Shown here in pieces: positions 22,826 to 31,282 of a DNA stretch of 64,000 bases (the first letter of the stretch is position 1; each line of letters opens with the position of its first letter). The notes below the pieces were generated by a model. That model was not told the DNA's origin. It saw only the letters and a list, made by a program, of their open reading frames with translations, and made no database searches. Source of the stretch: Arthrobacter sp. AK04. GTDB lineage: Bacteria > Actinomycetota > Actinomycetes > Actinomycetales > Micrococcaceae. The position numbers were made by a program, and so were the translations under genes. The stretch spans positions 1 to 64,000 of the forward strand of contig NZ_JAJOMC010000002.1 of the NCBI RefSeq assembly GCF_021129155.1. The letters are read 5' to 3'.

Positions 22826-25354
22826 TCACTGGACCGGCACCTGCGGAAGGACCGTCAGCGGCAGCGAGGTCCTGAACTGGCCGGGCGTCTGCGGATCCGC
22901 GCGTTCGCTCCACGGATCCACGTAGCTGTCCACGGACGCCTGCATCGCGGCATCCAGCTGCGCCGCGATCCCGTGGGCGTCATCGACGATCACCGCGCGG
23001 AGGTGCTCAATGCCCACCCGGGGCACAAACGCGTAGGTCCGCTCCAGCCAGTTGGCGTGTTCGCGGTAGTACTGCATGAAGCGCCCGGTGAGGACCTTCA
23101 CCTCTTCCGGATCATCCACGGTGGCCAGGAGGTCGCCCTTGCGGATGTGGGCACCGGCCGCTCCCCCAATGTAGATTTCCCAGCGGCCTCCTTCCACGGC
23201 CACCACGCCCACGTCCTTCACCAGGGATTCCGCGCAGTTGCGGGGGCAGCCGGAGACGGCCAGCTTCAGCTTGGCCGGCGACTCGATGCCCTGGAACCGG
23301 GATTCGATCTCGATGCCCAGCTTGGTGGAGTCCCCCGTACCGTAACGGCAGAAGTCCTTCCCAACACAGGTCTTCACGGTCCGGAAGCTCTTGCCGTAGG
23401 CGTACCCGGACGGCATGTCCAGATCGGCCCAGACCTGAGGCAGGTCCTCCTTGGGGATGCCCAGCAGGTCGATCCGCTGGCCGCCGGTGAGCTTGATCAG
23501 CGGCACGTTGTGCTTCTCCGCCACATCCGCGATCCGGCGCAGCTGCTGCACGGACGTGACCCCGCCCTTCATCTGCGGCACCACGGAGAACGTGCCGTCC
23601 CGCTGGATGTTGGCGTGCACCCTGTCGTTGATGAAGCGGGCATCACGTTCGTCGATGTACTGGTCCGCCAGCATCATCTTGAGCAGGGAGGCCAGGCCCA
23701 TCTTGGACTTCGCGTCCTCGGCGCCGCCCGGGGCCAGCGCCTGGAACACGGCGGAGACGGACCGGAGCCCGCGCTGCCGGATCTCGGCCATGAGAGCGGC
23801 CTTGTCCAGGGGGATGCCCGGAACGTAATAGGCGGCAGAAGGGTCTTCCTCCACGGCCCCGTCCGCCGCCCACTCCACCACCTGCTTCACCAGGAGCTTG
23901 CAGGAGCCGCAGCCTTTTCCGGCCCGGGTGGCGTCCATGGCCCCGGACACCGACGTGCAGCCGCCTTTCACGGCCGCGGCCAGGTCCTTCTTGCTGACGC
24001 CGTTGCAGTTGCAGACCTGGGCGTCGTCGTCGAGCTCTGCCACGCCCACATCCTCCCCGGGGGTCCCGAGATCGAACATCAGGCCGATCCGCTCCTCGGG
24101 CAGGGGCGTGCCGCGGTCGTAGGCCTGGGTCAGGAAGGCCACCTTGCGGCTGTCACCGAGCAGGGTGGCACCCACCATCTTGTTGTCGCGGACCACAATG
24201 GATTTGAAGACCCCGCGGCTGGGTTCGGAGAAGACGATGTGCTCGTCGGTGTCCAGCTCCGGCCCCTGGAGGCCCATGGAGGCGACCTCGACCCCCGCCA
24301 CCTTGAGCTTGGTGGCCGTCCGCGACCCCAGATACGCGGCGCTGGTGTCCGCACCGGTGACATGGTTTGCGAGCACCACCGCCTGCTCCCACAGCGGTGC
24401 CACCAGGCCGTACACCTCACCGCGGTGCTGGACGCACTCCCCCACGGCGTAGATGTGGTCCTCGTCCTGCACGCGCAGCCGGTCATCCACCACGATGGCC
24501 CGCTCCACCGGAAGTCCGCTGAGGACGGCCAGGTCCACGTTGGGCCGGATCCCGGCTGCCACCACCACCATGTCGCACTGGATGTCCGGGCGGTCGCGGA
24601 GGCTGACGCCGGCCACCCTGTCCCTGCCGAGCACTGCCGTGGTCCGGCATCCCGTCAGTACCCCGATGCCCAGGGCCTCGACGCTCCGGCGGAGCACCGC
24701 ACCGCCGTCGGGCCCCATCTGCGCGCTCATCAGGTGGCTCCCCGAGTGGACCACGTCCACCCCCAGCCCGAAGCTACGCAGCCCCGCGGCCGCCTCCAGC
24801 CCCAAGAGGCCGCCGCCAACCACCACTGCATGCCGGTGGTGGTCATTCCGGGCGTGCTCGGCCATCTTGCGGGTGTCGTCGATGGTGCGGAAGCCGAAGA
24901 CGCCCGGCTTCACGGAGCCGCCTGGCGTGTAGAGGCCGTCCATCGGCGGCAGGTGCGGGCGGCTGCCCGTGGCGATGATCAAGGTGTCGTACGGCGTTAC
25001 GCGGCCGTCGCTGGAAAACACGTGCTTGGCGAACCGGTCGATCCTGTCCACCCGGACCCCCGCATGCAGTGTGATGCCGTTGTCCTCATACCAGGACAGC
25101 GGGTTGAGGAAGATGTCCGCATCGCTTTCCTCGCCGGAAAGGACGTGGCTGAGCATGATCCGGTTGTAGTTTCCGTAGGGCTCGTCCCCGAACATGGTGA
25201 TGGTGAACTGGTCCGCCCCGCCCCTGGCCAGGATCTCCTCCACGGCACGGGCTCCGGCCATCCCGTTCCCGATGACCACCAGGCGCCGGCGGGTGTCCCG
25301 GCTCCGTGCCCGGCTGCCGGGCCGGGTTTGTGCCCGTTCGGCCACGCTGGTCAT
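22826..25354 (-). CDS. nirB: NAD(P)H nitrite reductase large subunit
   Basis: 842 aa, normal size. The FAD/NAD domain opens with RLVVIGNGMAG (25-34). A BFD-like [2Fe-2S] domain has CNCNG and GKGCGSCK. The sirohaem/[4Fe-4S] region has CVGKDFC (Cx5C) and SGCPRNC (Cx3C). It reduces nitrite to ammonium in the cytoplasm. ATG 25354 overlaps the preceding stop (TGATG), so it is coupled to the 115-residue protein. Together with nirD this is an assimilatory nitrite operon. Confidence 0.96.
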   Translation of the reverse strand: MTSVAERAQTRPGSRARSRDTRRRLVVIGNGMAGARAVEEILARGGADQFTITMFGDEPYGNYNRIMLSHVLSGEESDADIFLNPLSWYEDNGITLHAGVRVDRIDRFAKHVFSSDGRVTPYDTLIIATGSRPHLPPMDGLYTPGGSVKPGVFGFRTIDDTRKMAEHARNDHHRHAVVVGGGLLGLEAAAGLRSFGLGVDVVHSGSHLMSAQMGPDGGAVLRRSVEALGIGVLTGCRTTAVLGRDRVAGVSLRDRPDIQCDMVVVAAGIRPNVDLAVLSGLPVERAIVVDDRLRVQDEDHIYAVGECVQHRGEVYGLVAPLWEQAVVLANHVTGADTSAAYLGSRTATKLKVAGVEVASMGLQGPELDTDEHIVFSEPSRGVFKSIVVRDNKMVGATLLGDSRKVAFLTQAYDRGTPLPEERIGLMFDLGTPGEDVGVAELDDDAQVCNCNGVSKKDLAAAVKGGCTSVSGAMDATRAGKGCGSCKLLVKQVVEWAADGAVEEDPSAAYYVPGIPLDKAALMAEIRQRGLRSVSAVFQALAPGGAEDAKSKMGLASLLKMMLADQYIDERDARFINDRVHANIQRDGTFSVVPQMKGGVTSVQQLRRIADVAEKHNVPLIKLTGGQRIDLLGIPKEDLPQVWADLDMPSGYAYGKSFRTVKTCVGKDFCRYGTGDSTKLGIEIESRFQGIESPAKLKLAVSGCPRNCAESLVKDVGVVAVEGGRWEIYIGGAAGAHIRKGDLLATVDDPEEVKVLTGRFMQYYREHANWLERTYAFVPRVGIEHLRAVIVDDAHGIAAQLDAAMQASVDSYVDPWSERADPQTPGQFRTSLPLTVLPQVPVQ

Positions 25355-25701
25355 CAGTGCTCCACCATGCCCAGGTCGATGACCACGGTGCCGTTGACGC
25401 CCTCCGGCGCGGCCAGGTACAGCTCGACGGCGGAGCCGCCTTCGATGTCTTCCACCACCCGCAGCGGGACATGGACGTCGCTTTTGGCGCCGATGGGGAA
25501 GTACCGCATGGGCACGCCGTTGCGCATCAGCACCACGGCGATGAGTTCGCCGCTGGAGTTTCCGCCGCGGAAGTACAGCGCCTGGTTGACGACGCCGTCC
25601 GGGACATAGTGCGAGAGCTCGCTGTGCAGGGGCACGGGTTTCTCCATCCCCACGCCCTGGAAGTGGTAGATGCCCTGCAGGAAAAGGTTCTTGGTGATCA
25701 C
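25354..25701 (-). CDS. Small conserved protein leading the nirBD operon
   Basis: 115 aa, soluble, mostly predicted beta strands (ALYFRGGNSSGELIAVVLMR, VELYLAAPEGVNGTVVIDLG), no Cys or cofactor motif. GTG 25701 follows AAAGGA. Its stop overlaps the nirB start, so ribosomes pass from it to nirB. I do not recognise the family; a chaperone or maturation role for NirB is only a guess from position. Confidence 0.8.
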   Translation of the reverse strand: MITKNLFLQGIYHFQGVGMEKPVPLHSELSHYVPDGVVNQALYFRGGNSSGELIAVVLMRNGVPMRYFPIGAKSDVHVPLRVVEDIEGGSAVELYLAAPEGVNGTVVIDLGMVEH

Positions 25702-25841
25702 GGGCAGATCCTTTCGGCCGGCGGAACGACGAGCATGGCCCTATCTTCCGCCGCCGATGTTTCCGCCTGCCGGTCCCCCGGTAAAGAGTGCTTAACGCAA
25801 ACCTCACCGGGTGCCAGGCATGCATTCCGCCAACCCTGACC

Positions 25842-27626
25842 CTAGACCGGCGCGAGCACACCCTTGTCCATGGAATAGCGCGTCCAGCGTCCGACGGCGG
25901 TGTTCCCGGCCCGGGTGCCTTCCGCGCCTCCGGCCACACCACGGCTTCGCCGCGTGCAGGCTGCGAACCACTCCCGCAGGGCGCGGTCGTGGCTGACCAT
26001 CACCAGGGTCCCGGCGAACCCTGCAAGGGCCGCCTCCAGCTGTTCCACCAGCACGGGCGCCAGGTGGTTGGTGGGTTCGTCCACGATCAGGGTGCTGTAG
26101 CCGCCCAGCAGCAGCCGGGCCAGGGCCAGCCTGCGCTGCTGGCCGGCGGACAGGCTGCCTACGGGCACGTGGAACTCGCTGGTGCGGAAGAGTCCGAGGC
26201 GGAGGAGGGCCTCGGCGTGCTCGTCGATATTGCCGCCGAGGCCTGCGGCGAAGGCCGGCAGCAGGCGCAGTGAGGGCCGCTGCGGCAGCTCCAGCTCCTG
26301 CTGCAGGTAGCCGACGCGTTCGGGGCGCGTGACGGAGCCGGCTGCTGGGTCCAGGGTTCCGGCAAGGATGGAGAGCAGCGTGGACTTGCCCGCGCCGTTG
26401 GGCCCGGTGATCAGGATCTTCTCGCCGGCGCCCGCCTGGAAGTCGGTGGTTTCCAGGCGGCCGGGCACACGCACGCCCCGGACAGCCAGCACCGGTGCTC
26501 CTGGCCGCGTCCCACCAGGCTCAGGCGCACCAGGCTCAGGCGCACCTGGCTCCGGCATCCCGGACGGATCCATCCCGGAGGCGGCAGCCCCCGGGTCCAC
26601 GTCCAGGCTGGCGTTAAGCCGCAAGGGTACCGGCGGCCGGTCCACGGGGCTGGCTTCGAGGCGGCGCAGGCGTTCCTGGGCGTTCCGGACCTGGCTGCTG
26701 GCGGCCTTCTGCCAGGTTCCGGCCTTGAAGTCGAAGCCCATTTTGTCGCCGTCGCGCTTGCGGCCATACCCCATGGTCCCGGCAACAGTCTCGGCCTGCC
26801 GTTTCTCGGACTCCATCGCATCAATCCAGGTGTGGTACTGCTGGACCCAGCGTGCGCGTTCGGCTGCCTTTTCCCGGAGGTAGCCGTCGTAGCCGTTGCC
26901 GTAGCGGGTCACGGCGCGGCGCTCGGCATCAACTTCGATGATGGTGCTGGCCACCTTGCGGAGGAGCACCCGGTCATGGGACACCACCACAACGGTGCCG
27001 CGGTGGGTTGCCAGCCGGTCCTCCAGCCAGGCTGTTCCGCGGGCGTCCAGGTGGTTGGTGGGTTCGTCCAGGAGCAGGATGTCCGCCGGATCGGCCAGGA
27101 CACAGGCCAGGGCCACCCGTTCCTGCTCCCCGCCGGACAGCGATCCCAGGAGCCGGTTCCGGTCCAGGCCGCCCAGGCCCAGCCGGTCCAGCGCGGCCTC
27201 CACCCGGGACTCAGCTGCATAGCCTTCACGCAACTGGTACTCCGTCTGGAGCCTGCCGTAGGTTTCCAGCTCGTCGTCGGCGGCGTCAGCCAGCCCTGCC
27301 TCCAGCCGGTCAAGCTCCGCTTCGATGGCACGCAGGGCAGCCAGGGAAGCGTCGATGGCGGAGCCCACTGTGAAGGATTCCGGCAGGCCATGGGCCTGGG
27401 CGAGATAACCCACCCGGCCATGGATCCCAGCCGTGCCTTCGTCGGGGGTCTCGAGGCCGGCCAGGAGCCGCAGCAGGGTGGATTTGCCGGCACCGTTTTC
27501 GCCGACGACGGCCACGTGTTCGCCGGGCGTGATGGCCAGGTTGATGCGGTCCAGCAGCAGCCGGTCCCCATAGCCGTGGGAGACGCCGGAAAGGGTCAGG
27601 TGTTCAGTCAAAGGAAGTCCTCGCAA
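25842..27626 (-). CDS. ABC-F family ATPase
   Basis: 594 aa with two ATPase domains and no membrane segments. Domain 1: GENGAGKS, LSGGEQERVALA and LLLDEPTNHLD. Domain 2: GPNGAGKS, LSAGQQRRLALA and LIVDEPTNHL. The ~80-residue linker is charged and ends in an EPGAPEPGAPEPGG run. ABC-F proteins act on the ribosome E site; some give resistance to macrolides, lincosamides or pleuromutilins, others adjust translation. Which applies here cannot be told. An internal start at residue 7 (LTEHLTLSG) is possible. Confidence 0.92.
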   Translation of the reverse strand: MRGLPLTEHLTLSGVSHGYGDRLLLDRINLAITPGEHVAVVGENGAGKSTLLRLLAGLETPDEGTAGIHGRVGYLAQAHGLPESFTVGSAIDASLAALRAIEAELDRLEAGLADAADDELETYGRLQTEYQLREGYAAESRVEAALDRLGLGGLDRNRLLGSLSGGEQERVALACVLADPADILLLDEPTNHLDARGTAWLEDRLATHRGTVVVVSHDRVLLRKVASTIIEVDAERRAVTRYGNGYDGYLREKAAERARWVQQYHTWIDAMESEKRQAETVAGTMGYGRKRDGDKMGFDFKAGTWQKAASSQVRNAQERLRRLEASPVDRPPVPLRLNASLDVDPGAAASGMDPSGMPEPGAPEPGAPEPGGTRPGAPVLAVRGVRVPGRLETTDFQAGAGEKILITGPNGAGKSTLLSILAGTLDPAAGSVTRPERVGYLQQELELPQRPSLRLLPAFAAGLGGNIDEHAEALLRLGLFRTSEFHVPVGSLSAGQQRRLALARLLLGGYSTLIVDEPTNHLAPVLVEQLEAALAGFAGTLVMVSHDRALREWFAACTRRSRGVAGGAEGTRAGNTAVGRWTRYSMDKGVLAPV

Positions 27627-27804
27627 AGTTCCGCAGTGTGGCCGCGGGCCGGACCGGGATTTCGGTCCTCGACGGCGGCCCTGGATTCGGGAAAGCAGCC
27701 CGGCGTGGCCGGCTGCTGGCTAGGACTTCATCGCTCCAGCCTGCCCGCCGCGGGTGGCCGAGTCAAGCGGTGGCTAAGTCAAGCGGCTGGGGGTAAGCCG
27801 GCAG

Positions 27805-28674
27805 TCAGGCAGCGGCGAGCGCGGCGGCCTTCCTGCGCCGTGCCTTCGCCAGCCGCGTTCCGATCAGACCCTGCCGCGGGCTGAAGAGGTAGACGACGGC
27901 GAAGACCACACCCTGAGTGAGCACCACCATGGCCCCGGAAGCCGTGTCCAGGTAGTAGCTGAGGTAGATGCCGGTGATCGAGCAGAGCGCCGAGACCACC
28001 GGCGCGATGACCAGCATCCGGGAGAACCGGTCCGTCAGCAGGTAGGCCGTGGCGCCGGGAATGATCAGCATGGCCACCACCAGCACCACGCCCACGGTCT
28101 GCAGGGCCACCACGGAGGTCAGGGCAAGCAGGCCCAGCAGGAGAGCCCCGAGCCTTTGGGGTGACAGCCCGATGGCGTGCGCGTGGGTGGGGTCGAAGGC
28201 GTAGAGCGTGAGGTCCCGCCGCTTGAGGATCAGGATGGCGAAAGCCACCACGCCCAGCACCAGGACCTGGATCAGGTCCGGGATGCTGACGCCGAGCAGG
28301 TTGCCGAAGATGATGTGGTTCAGGTCCGTCTGGCTGGGCGTCACGGAGATCAGCACCAGGCCCAGGGCAAACAGGGAGGAGAACACAATGCCGATCGCGG
28401 CGTCCTCCTTTACCCGGCTGGTATTGCGGACCACCCCGATCAGGGTCACCGCAATCAGCGCGAACACCAGCGCGCCCAGTGCAAACGGTGCGCCCACGAT
28501 GTAGGCGAGCACGACGCCGGGCAGGACGGCATGCGAGACGGCGTCGCCCATCAGGGACCAGCCGATCAGCACCAGCCAGCAGCTGAGCACGGCGCAGACG
28601 ACGGCGGCGAGGGCCGTAGTGACAATGGCCCGGACCATGAAGTCATAGCTGAGGGGTTCGAGGAGGAGTTCCAT
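27805..28674 (-). CDS. Metal ABC transporter permease (Zn/Mn, ABC-3 family)
   Basis: 289 aa with about eight membrane helices. LMGDAVSHAVLPGVVLAYI and VGVVLVVAMLIIPGATAYLL are ABC-3 family blocks. The end is Arg/Lys/Ala-rich. It starts 2 bp after the ATPase stop and completes a binding protein-ATPase-permease operon for zinc or manganese. Confidence 0.93.
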   Translation of the reverse strand: MELLLEPLSYDFMVRAIVTTALAAVVCAVLSCWLVLIGWSLMGDAVSHAVLPGVVLAYIVGAPFALGALVFALIAVTLIGVVRNTSRVKEDAAIGIVFSSLFALGLVLISVTPSQTDLNHIIFGNLLGVSIPDLIQVLVLGVVAFAILILKRRDLTLYAFDPTHAHAIGLSPQRLGALLLGLLALTSVVALQTVGVVLVVAMLIIPGATAYLLTDRFSRMLVIAPVVSALCSITGIYLSYYLDTASGAMVVLTQGVVFAVVYLFSPRQGLIGTRLAKARRRKAAALAAA

Positions 28675-28676
28675 CG

Positions 28677-29420
28677 TCAGCCCGCTTCCTTCCGGTTGAG
28701 CACGTCCAGTCCAAAGGCCATGGCAAGGTTCTCCGGCTGCAGCACCAATTCCGGCGGGCCGTGCATGAGGACCTTGTGCATCAGCAGCACGGCTTCATCG
28801 CAGAGCTGGGGCAGCGCGTGCAGGTCATGGGTGGACACCAGGATGGTGCAGCCGTCCGAGGCGAGCTCGCGCAGCAGGCGGGTGATGGTGGCCTCGGACC
28901 GCTTGTCCACGCCCGCGAAGGGCTCATCCAGCAGCATGATGGTGGCGCCCTGCGCGATGCCGCGGGCCACGAACGCGCGCTTTTTCTGCCCGCCGGACAG
29001 CTGGCCGATCTGCCTGCCGGCATATTCCCCGAGTTCCACCCGGTCCAGTGCCTCGTCAACGGCAGCCCTGTCCGCCTTCGACGCCCGGCGGGTGAAGCCC
29101 TGGTGGCCGTACCGGCCCATCATCACCACGTCGCGCACGGACAGCGGGAACTGCCAGTCCACTTCCTCGCTTTGCGGAACGTAGCCGATCCCCCCTTCCC
29201 TGCGTGCCTTGGAAGGCGGCTGGCCTCCAATCCGCACCGTGCCGGCGTCGGGTTTGACCATTCCCATGATCACTTTGAACAGCGTGGATTTACCGGAGCC
29301 GTTCATGCCCACCAGGCCGCAGATCCGTGCCGGGTCCACCGTCAGGGAGGCAGCATCGAGGGCCAGGACTTCGCCGTAATGCACCGTGACGTTCTCGACG
29401 GCGATGGCCGGGGTATTCAT
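28677..29420 (-). CDS. Metal ABC transporter ATPase
   Basis: 247 aa. Walker A GMNGSGKS, signature LSGGQKKRAFVARG and Walker B IMLLDEPFAGVD are intact, with H-loop STHDLHALP. Its ATG overlaps the binding-protein stop (ATGA). It energises the Zn/Mn importer. Confidence 0.94.
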   Translation of the reverse strand: MNTPAIAVENVTVHYGEVLALDAASLTVDPARICGLVGMNGSGKSTLFKVIMGMVKPDAGTVRIGGQPPSKARREGGIGYVPQSEEVDWQFPLSVRDVVMMGRYGHQGFTRRASKADRAAVDEALDRVELGEYAGRQIGQLSGGQKKRAFVARGIAQGATIMLLDEPFAGVDKRSEATITRLLRELASDGCTILVSTHDLHALPQLCDEAVLLMHKVLMHGPPELVLQPENLAMAFGLDVLNRKEAG

Positions 29421-30391
29421 GACCCCGCACCAGCCGTGAGGGCGCTGGTAATGACCTCGGCGTCGTGCCGGATCAGGTCCAGGTAGGTGGGGACCGGTCC
29501 GTCCGCTTCCGAGAGGGAGTCCACGTAGAGCGTGCCGCCGAAGCTGGCGCCCGTGGCTTCCACCACTTGCTGCATGGGGGCATCGGACACCGTGGATTCG
29601 CAGAACACCGCGGGGACATTGTTGGCTTTGACGTATTCGATGGCCCGGGTGATCTGCTGCGGAGTGGCCTGCTGCTCGGCATTGACAGCCCAGATGTAGA
29701 CCTCCTTCAGCCCGGCGTCGCGGGCCAGGTAGGAAAACGCGCCCTCACAAGTGACCAGGGCCCTCTGATTCTCCGGCACGGCGGCCAGGCTGGAGGTCAT
29801 CTGGTCCTGCACAGCCTGGAGTTCGGCCTTGTAGGCATCCCCGTTCGCGGCGAAGGCGGCCGCATTGTCCGGGTCCAGTTCGCTGAACGCCCGGACCATG
29901 TTGTCCACGTAGGCCTGCACGTTCACCGGCGACATCCATGCGTGCGGATTCGGTTTGCCCTGGTAGGAGTCCTCGCTGATGGACATCACCTCCACGCCCT
30001 CGCTGACCACGGCATGCGGCACGTCGAGCCCCTCAACAAACTGCCCGAACCATGCCTCCAGGTTGAGTCCGTTGTCCAGGATGAGGTCGGCTTTTGAGGC
30101 CTTCCTGATGTCGCCCGGCGTGGGCTCATAGCCGTGGATCTCAGCGCCGGCCTTGGTGATGGACTCGACCGTGAGCTTGTCCCCCGCGACGTTCCGGGCG
30201 ATGTCCGCCAACACGGTGAAGGTGGTCAGGACCACGGGCTTGCCGTCCCCGTTCCCGGCAGCGCCTCCACCGCAGGCGGTCAGCATCAAGGAAAGCACGA
30301 CGGCGGCAGCGGCCGCGGCACGGAAGCGCGCCGTCCGCCGGGCGCGGATTCGGGCGGCTACTTTGGCGCACCGAAACATAAATTTAGGCAT
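29417..30391 (-). CDS. Metal ABC transporter binding lipoprotein (ZnuA/MntC family)
   Basis: 324 aa cluster A-I binding protein. A lipoprotein signal ends in LMLTACGGG. Ligand-type residues lie in EIHGYEPTPGD and KPNPHAWMSP, plus a late Glu (CESTVSD) and Asp. No long His-rich loop is present, which leans to manganese, but this is weak. ATG 30391 stands 7 nt behind TAGAAT, pointing to a leaderless message; MFRC four codons later is an alternative. A dyad over the start may bind a metal-sensing DtxR/MntR-type repressor. Confidence 0.92.
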   Translation of the reverse strand: MPKFMFRCAKVAARIRARRTARFRAAAAAAVVLSLMLTACGGGAAGNGDGKPVVLTTFTVLADIARNVAGDKLTVESITKAGAEIHGYEPTPGDIRKASKADLILDNGLNLEAWFGQFVEGLDVPHAVVSEGVEVMSISEDSYQGKPNPHAWMSPVNVQAYVDNMVRAFSELDPDNAAAFAANGDAYKAELQAVQDQMTSSLAAVPENQRALVTCEGAFSYLARDAGLKEVYIWAVNAEQQATPQQITRAIEYVKANNVPAVFCESTVSDAPMQQVVEATGASFGGTLYVDSLSEADGPVPTYLDLIRHDAEVITSALTAGAGS

Positions 30392-30396
30392 ACCGA
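30382..30396 (-). promoter_or_regulatory. Candidate metal-repressor site over the transcription start
   Basis: The imperfect dyad TTTAGGCATACCGAA overlaps the predicted first codon of the leaderless binding-protein gene. DtxR/MntR-type sites in actinobacteria commonly carry TTTAGG half-sites; only part of the second half is conserved. Confidence 0.35.
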
Positions 30397-30398
30397 AG

Positions 30399-30404
30399 AT
30401 TCTA
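30399..30404 (-). promoter_or_regulatory. -10 box of leaderless metal-binding protein gene
   Basis: TAGAAT, 7-nt spacer, ATG at 30391. Confidence 0.55.
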
Positions 30405-30438
30405 CGGGAAGCACGTTTCCGCCAGCAACGCTCCCGGG

Positions 30439-30504
30439 CCCAACCAAGTCGCAGCAGATGTCCTTTTGACGCCTGAAACCGACATCTGCTGCGACCCAGT
30501 TGGG
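30439..30504. repeat. Long inverted repeat in a divergent promoter region
   Basis: 24-nt arms pair at 21 positions; the inner 15 are perfect (GTCGCAGCAGATGTC at 30448-30462 with its complement at 30481-30495) around an 18-nt loop. It sits between two divergent starts, so it does not end either gene. It overlaps where -35 contacts of the CPBP gene would fall. Confidence 0.8.
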
Positions 30505-30508
30505 AGGC

Positions 30509-30514
30509 TAGGCT
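30509..30514 (+). promoter_or_regulatory. -10 box of leaderless CPBP protease gene
   Basis: TAGGCT, 6-nt spacer, ATG at 30521. Confidence 0.6.
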
Positions 30515-30520
30515 GAAGTT

Positions 30521-31282
30521 ATGGCTACCGCCCACCGCATACCGCCCGCACCGCAGCCCGAGCTGTACCGCTTCAAGCCCCTGGACTTTGCCACCCTCAT
30601 CACCTACGTGGCCATCGCCGGATTCTTTGCCGTGGCCGGTGAACTGCTGGCCCCCTTCCTGCGCCAGATAGCCCCCAGCCCGGCAGCAGCGTCCTACGCG
30701 GTCAACCTGCTCTTCTATGCCTCCGTGGGCATACTCGCACTGCTCGCAGCCAGGAAGGTTGTGGGCCGCGACGTGAAGGTCCTGGCCACCCGGCCGTGGT
30801 TCACGCTGCTGATGGTCCCGGCCGCGGTGATTGCCATGATGATCCTCACCGCCGTGGTGGTGGCCCTCAGCGGCGAGGCCCAAACGTCACAGAACCAGGC
30901 CGGACTGCAGGAGCTGGCACAGCAGACCCCGGCCTGGCTGATGGCTCCGCTCCTGGTGGTGGTGGGACCGTTCGTGGAGGAGTACATCTTCCGCCACCTG
31001 CTGATCGGCAAGCTGAGCCGGCGGGTGAACATCTGGATCTGCTGCGCCCTGTCCGTGGTGCTTTTCGCGGCCCTTCACATCGTTGGCCAGGAAGCAGTCA
31101 CCTTCACCGCGCTGCTCCCCTACCTGGCCATGGGCGCCACGCTGGTGTTCGTCTACGTATGGACCGGCAAGAACCTGATGTTCGCCTACTTTGTGCATGC
31201 CGCCAAGAACCTGCTGGCCGTGGTGTTCATCTACGCCATCCCGCCGGAAGTCTTCGAACAGCTCCAGCAGGTCCAGCCCTAG
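30521..31282 (+). CDS. CPBP-family intramembrane metalloprotease (CAAX protease-like)
   Basis: 253 aa with about seven membrane helices. The active-site motifs are EEYIFRHLL, FAALHI and FVHAAKN, matching the EExxxR / H / H-x3-N pattern of the Abi/CPBP family. It could cleave prenylated or signal-type peptides, or act in bacteriocin immunity; substrate unknown. Leaderless ATG at 30521. Its stop overlaps the stop of the convergent 591-residue gene by 3 bases. Confidence 0.9.
   Translation: MATAHRIPPAPQPELYRFKPLDFATLITYVAIAGFFAVAGELLAPFLRQIAPSPAAASYAVNLLFYASVGILALLAARKVVGRDVKVLATRPWFTLLMVPAAVIAMMILTAVVVALSGEAQTSQNQAGLQELAQQTPAWLMAPLLVVVGPFVEEYIFRHLLIGKLSRRVNIWICCALSVVLFAALHIVGQEAVTFTALLPYLAMGATLVFVYVWTGKNLMFAYFVHAAKNLLAVVFIYAIPPEVFEQLQQVQP

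Noticed and set aside
22259..25609. 1116-codon plus-strand ORF
   Set aside because: Antisense to nirD and nirB throughout, with His/Val/Asp-rich shadow composition.
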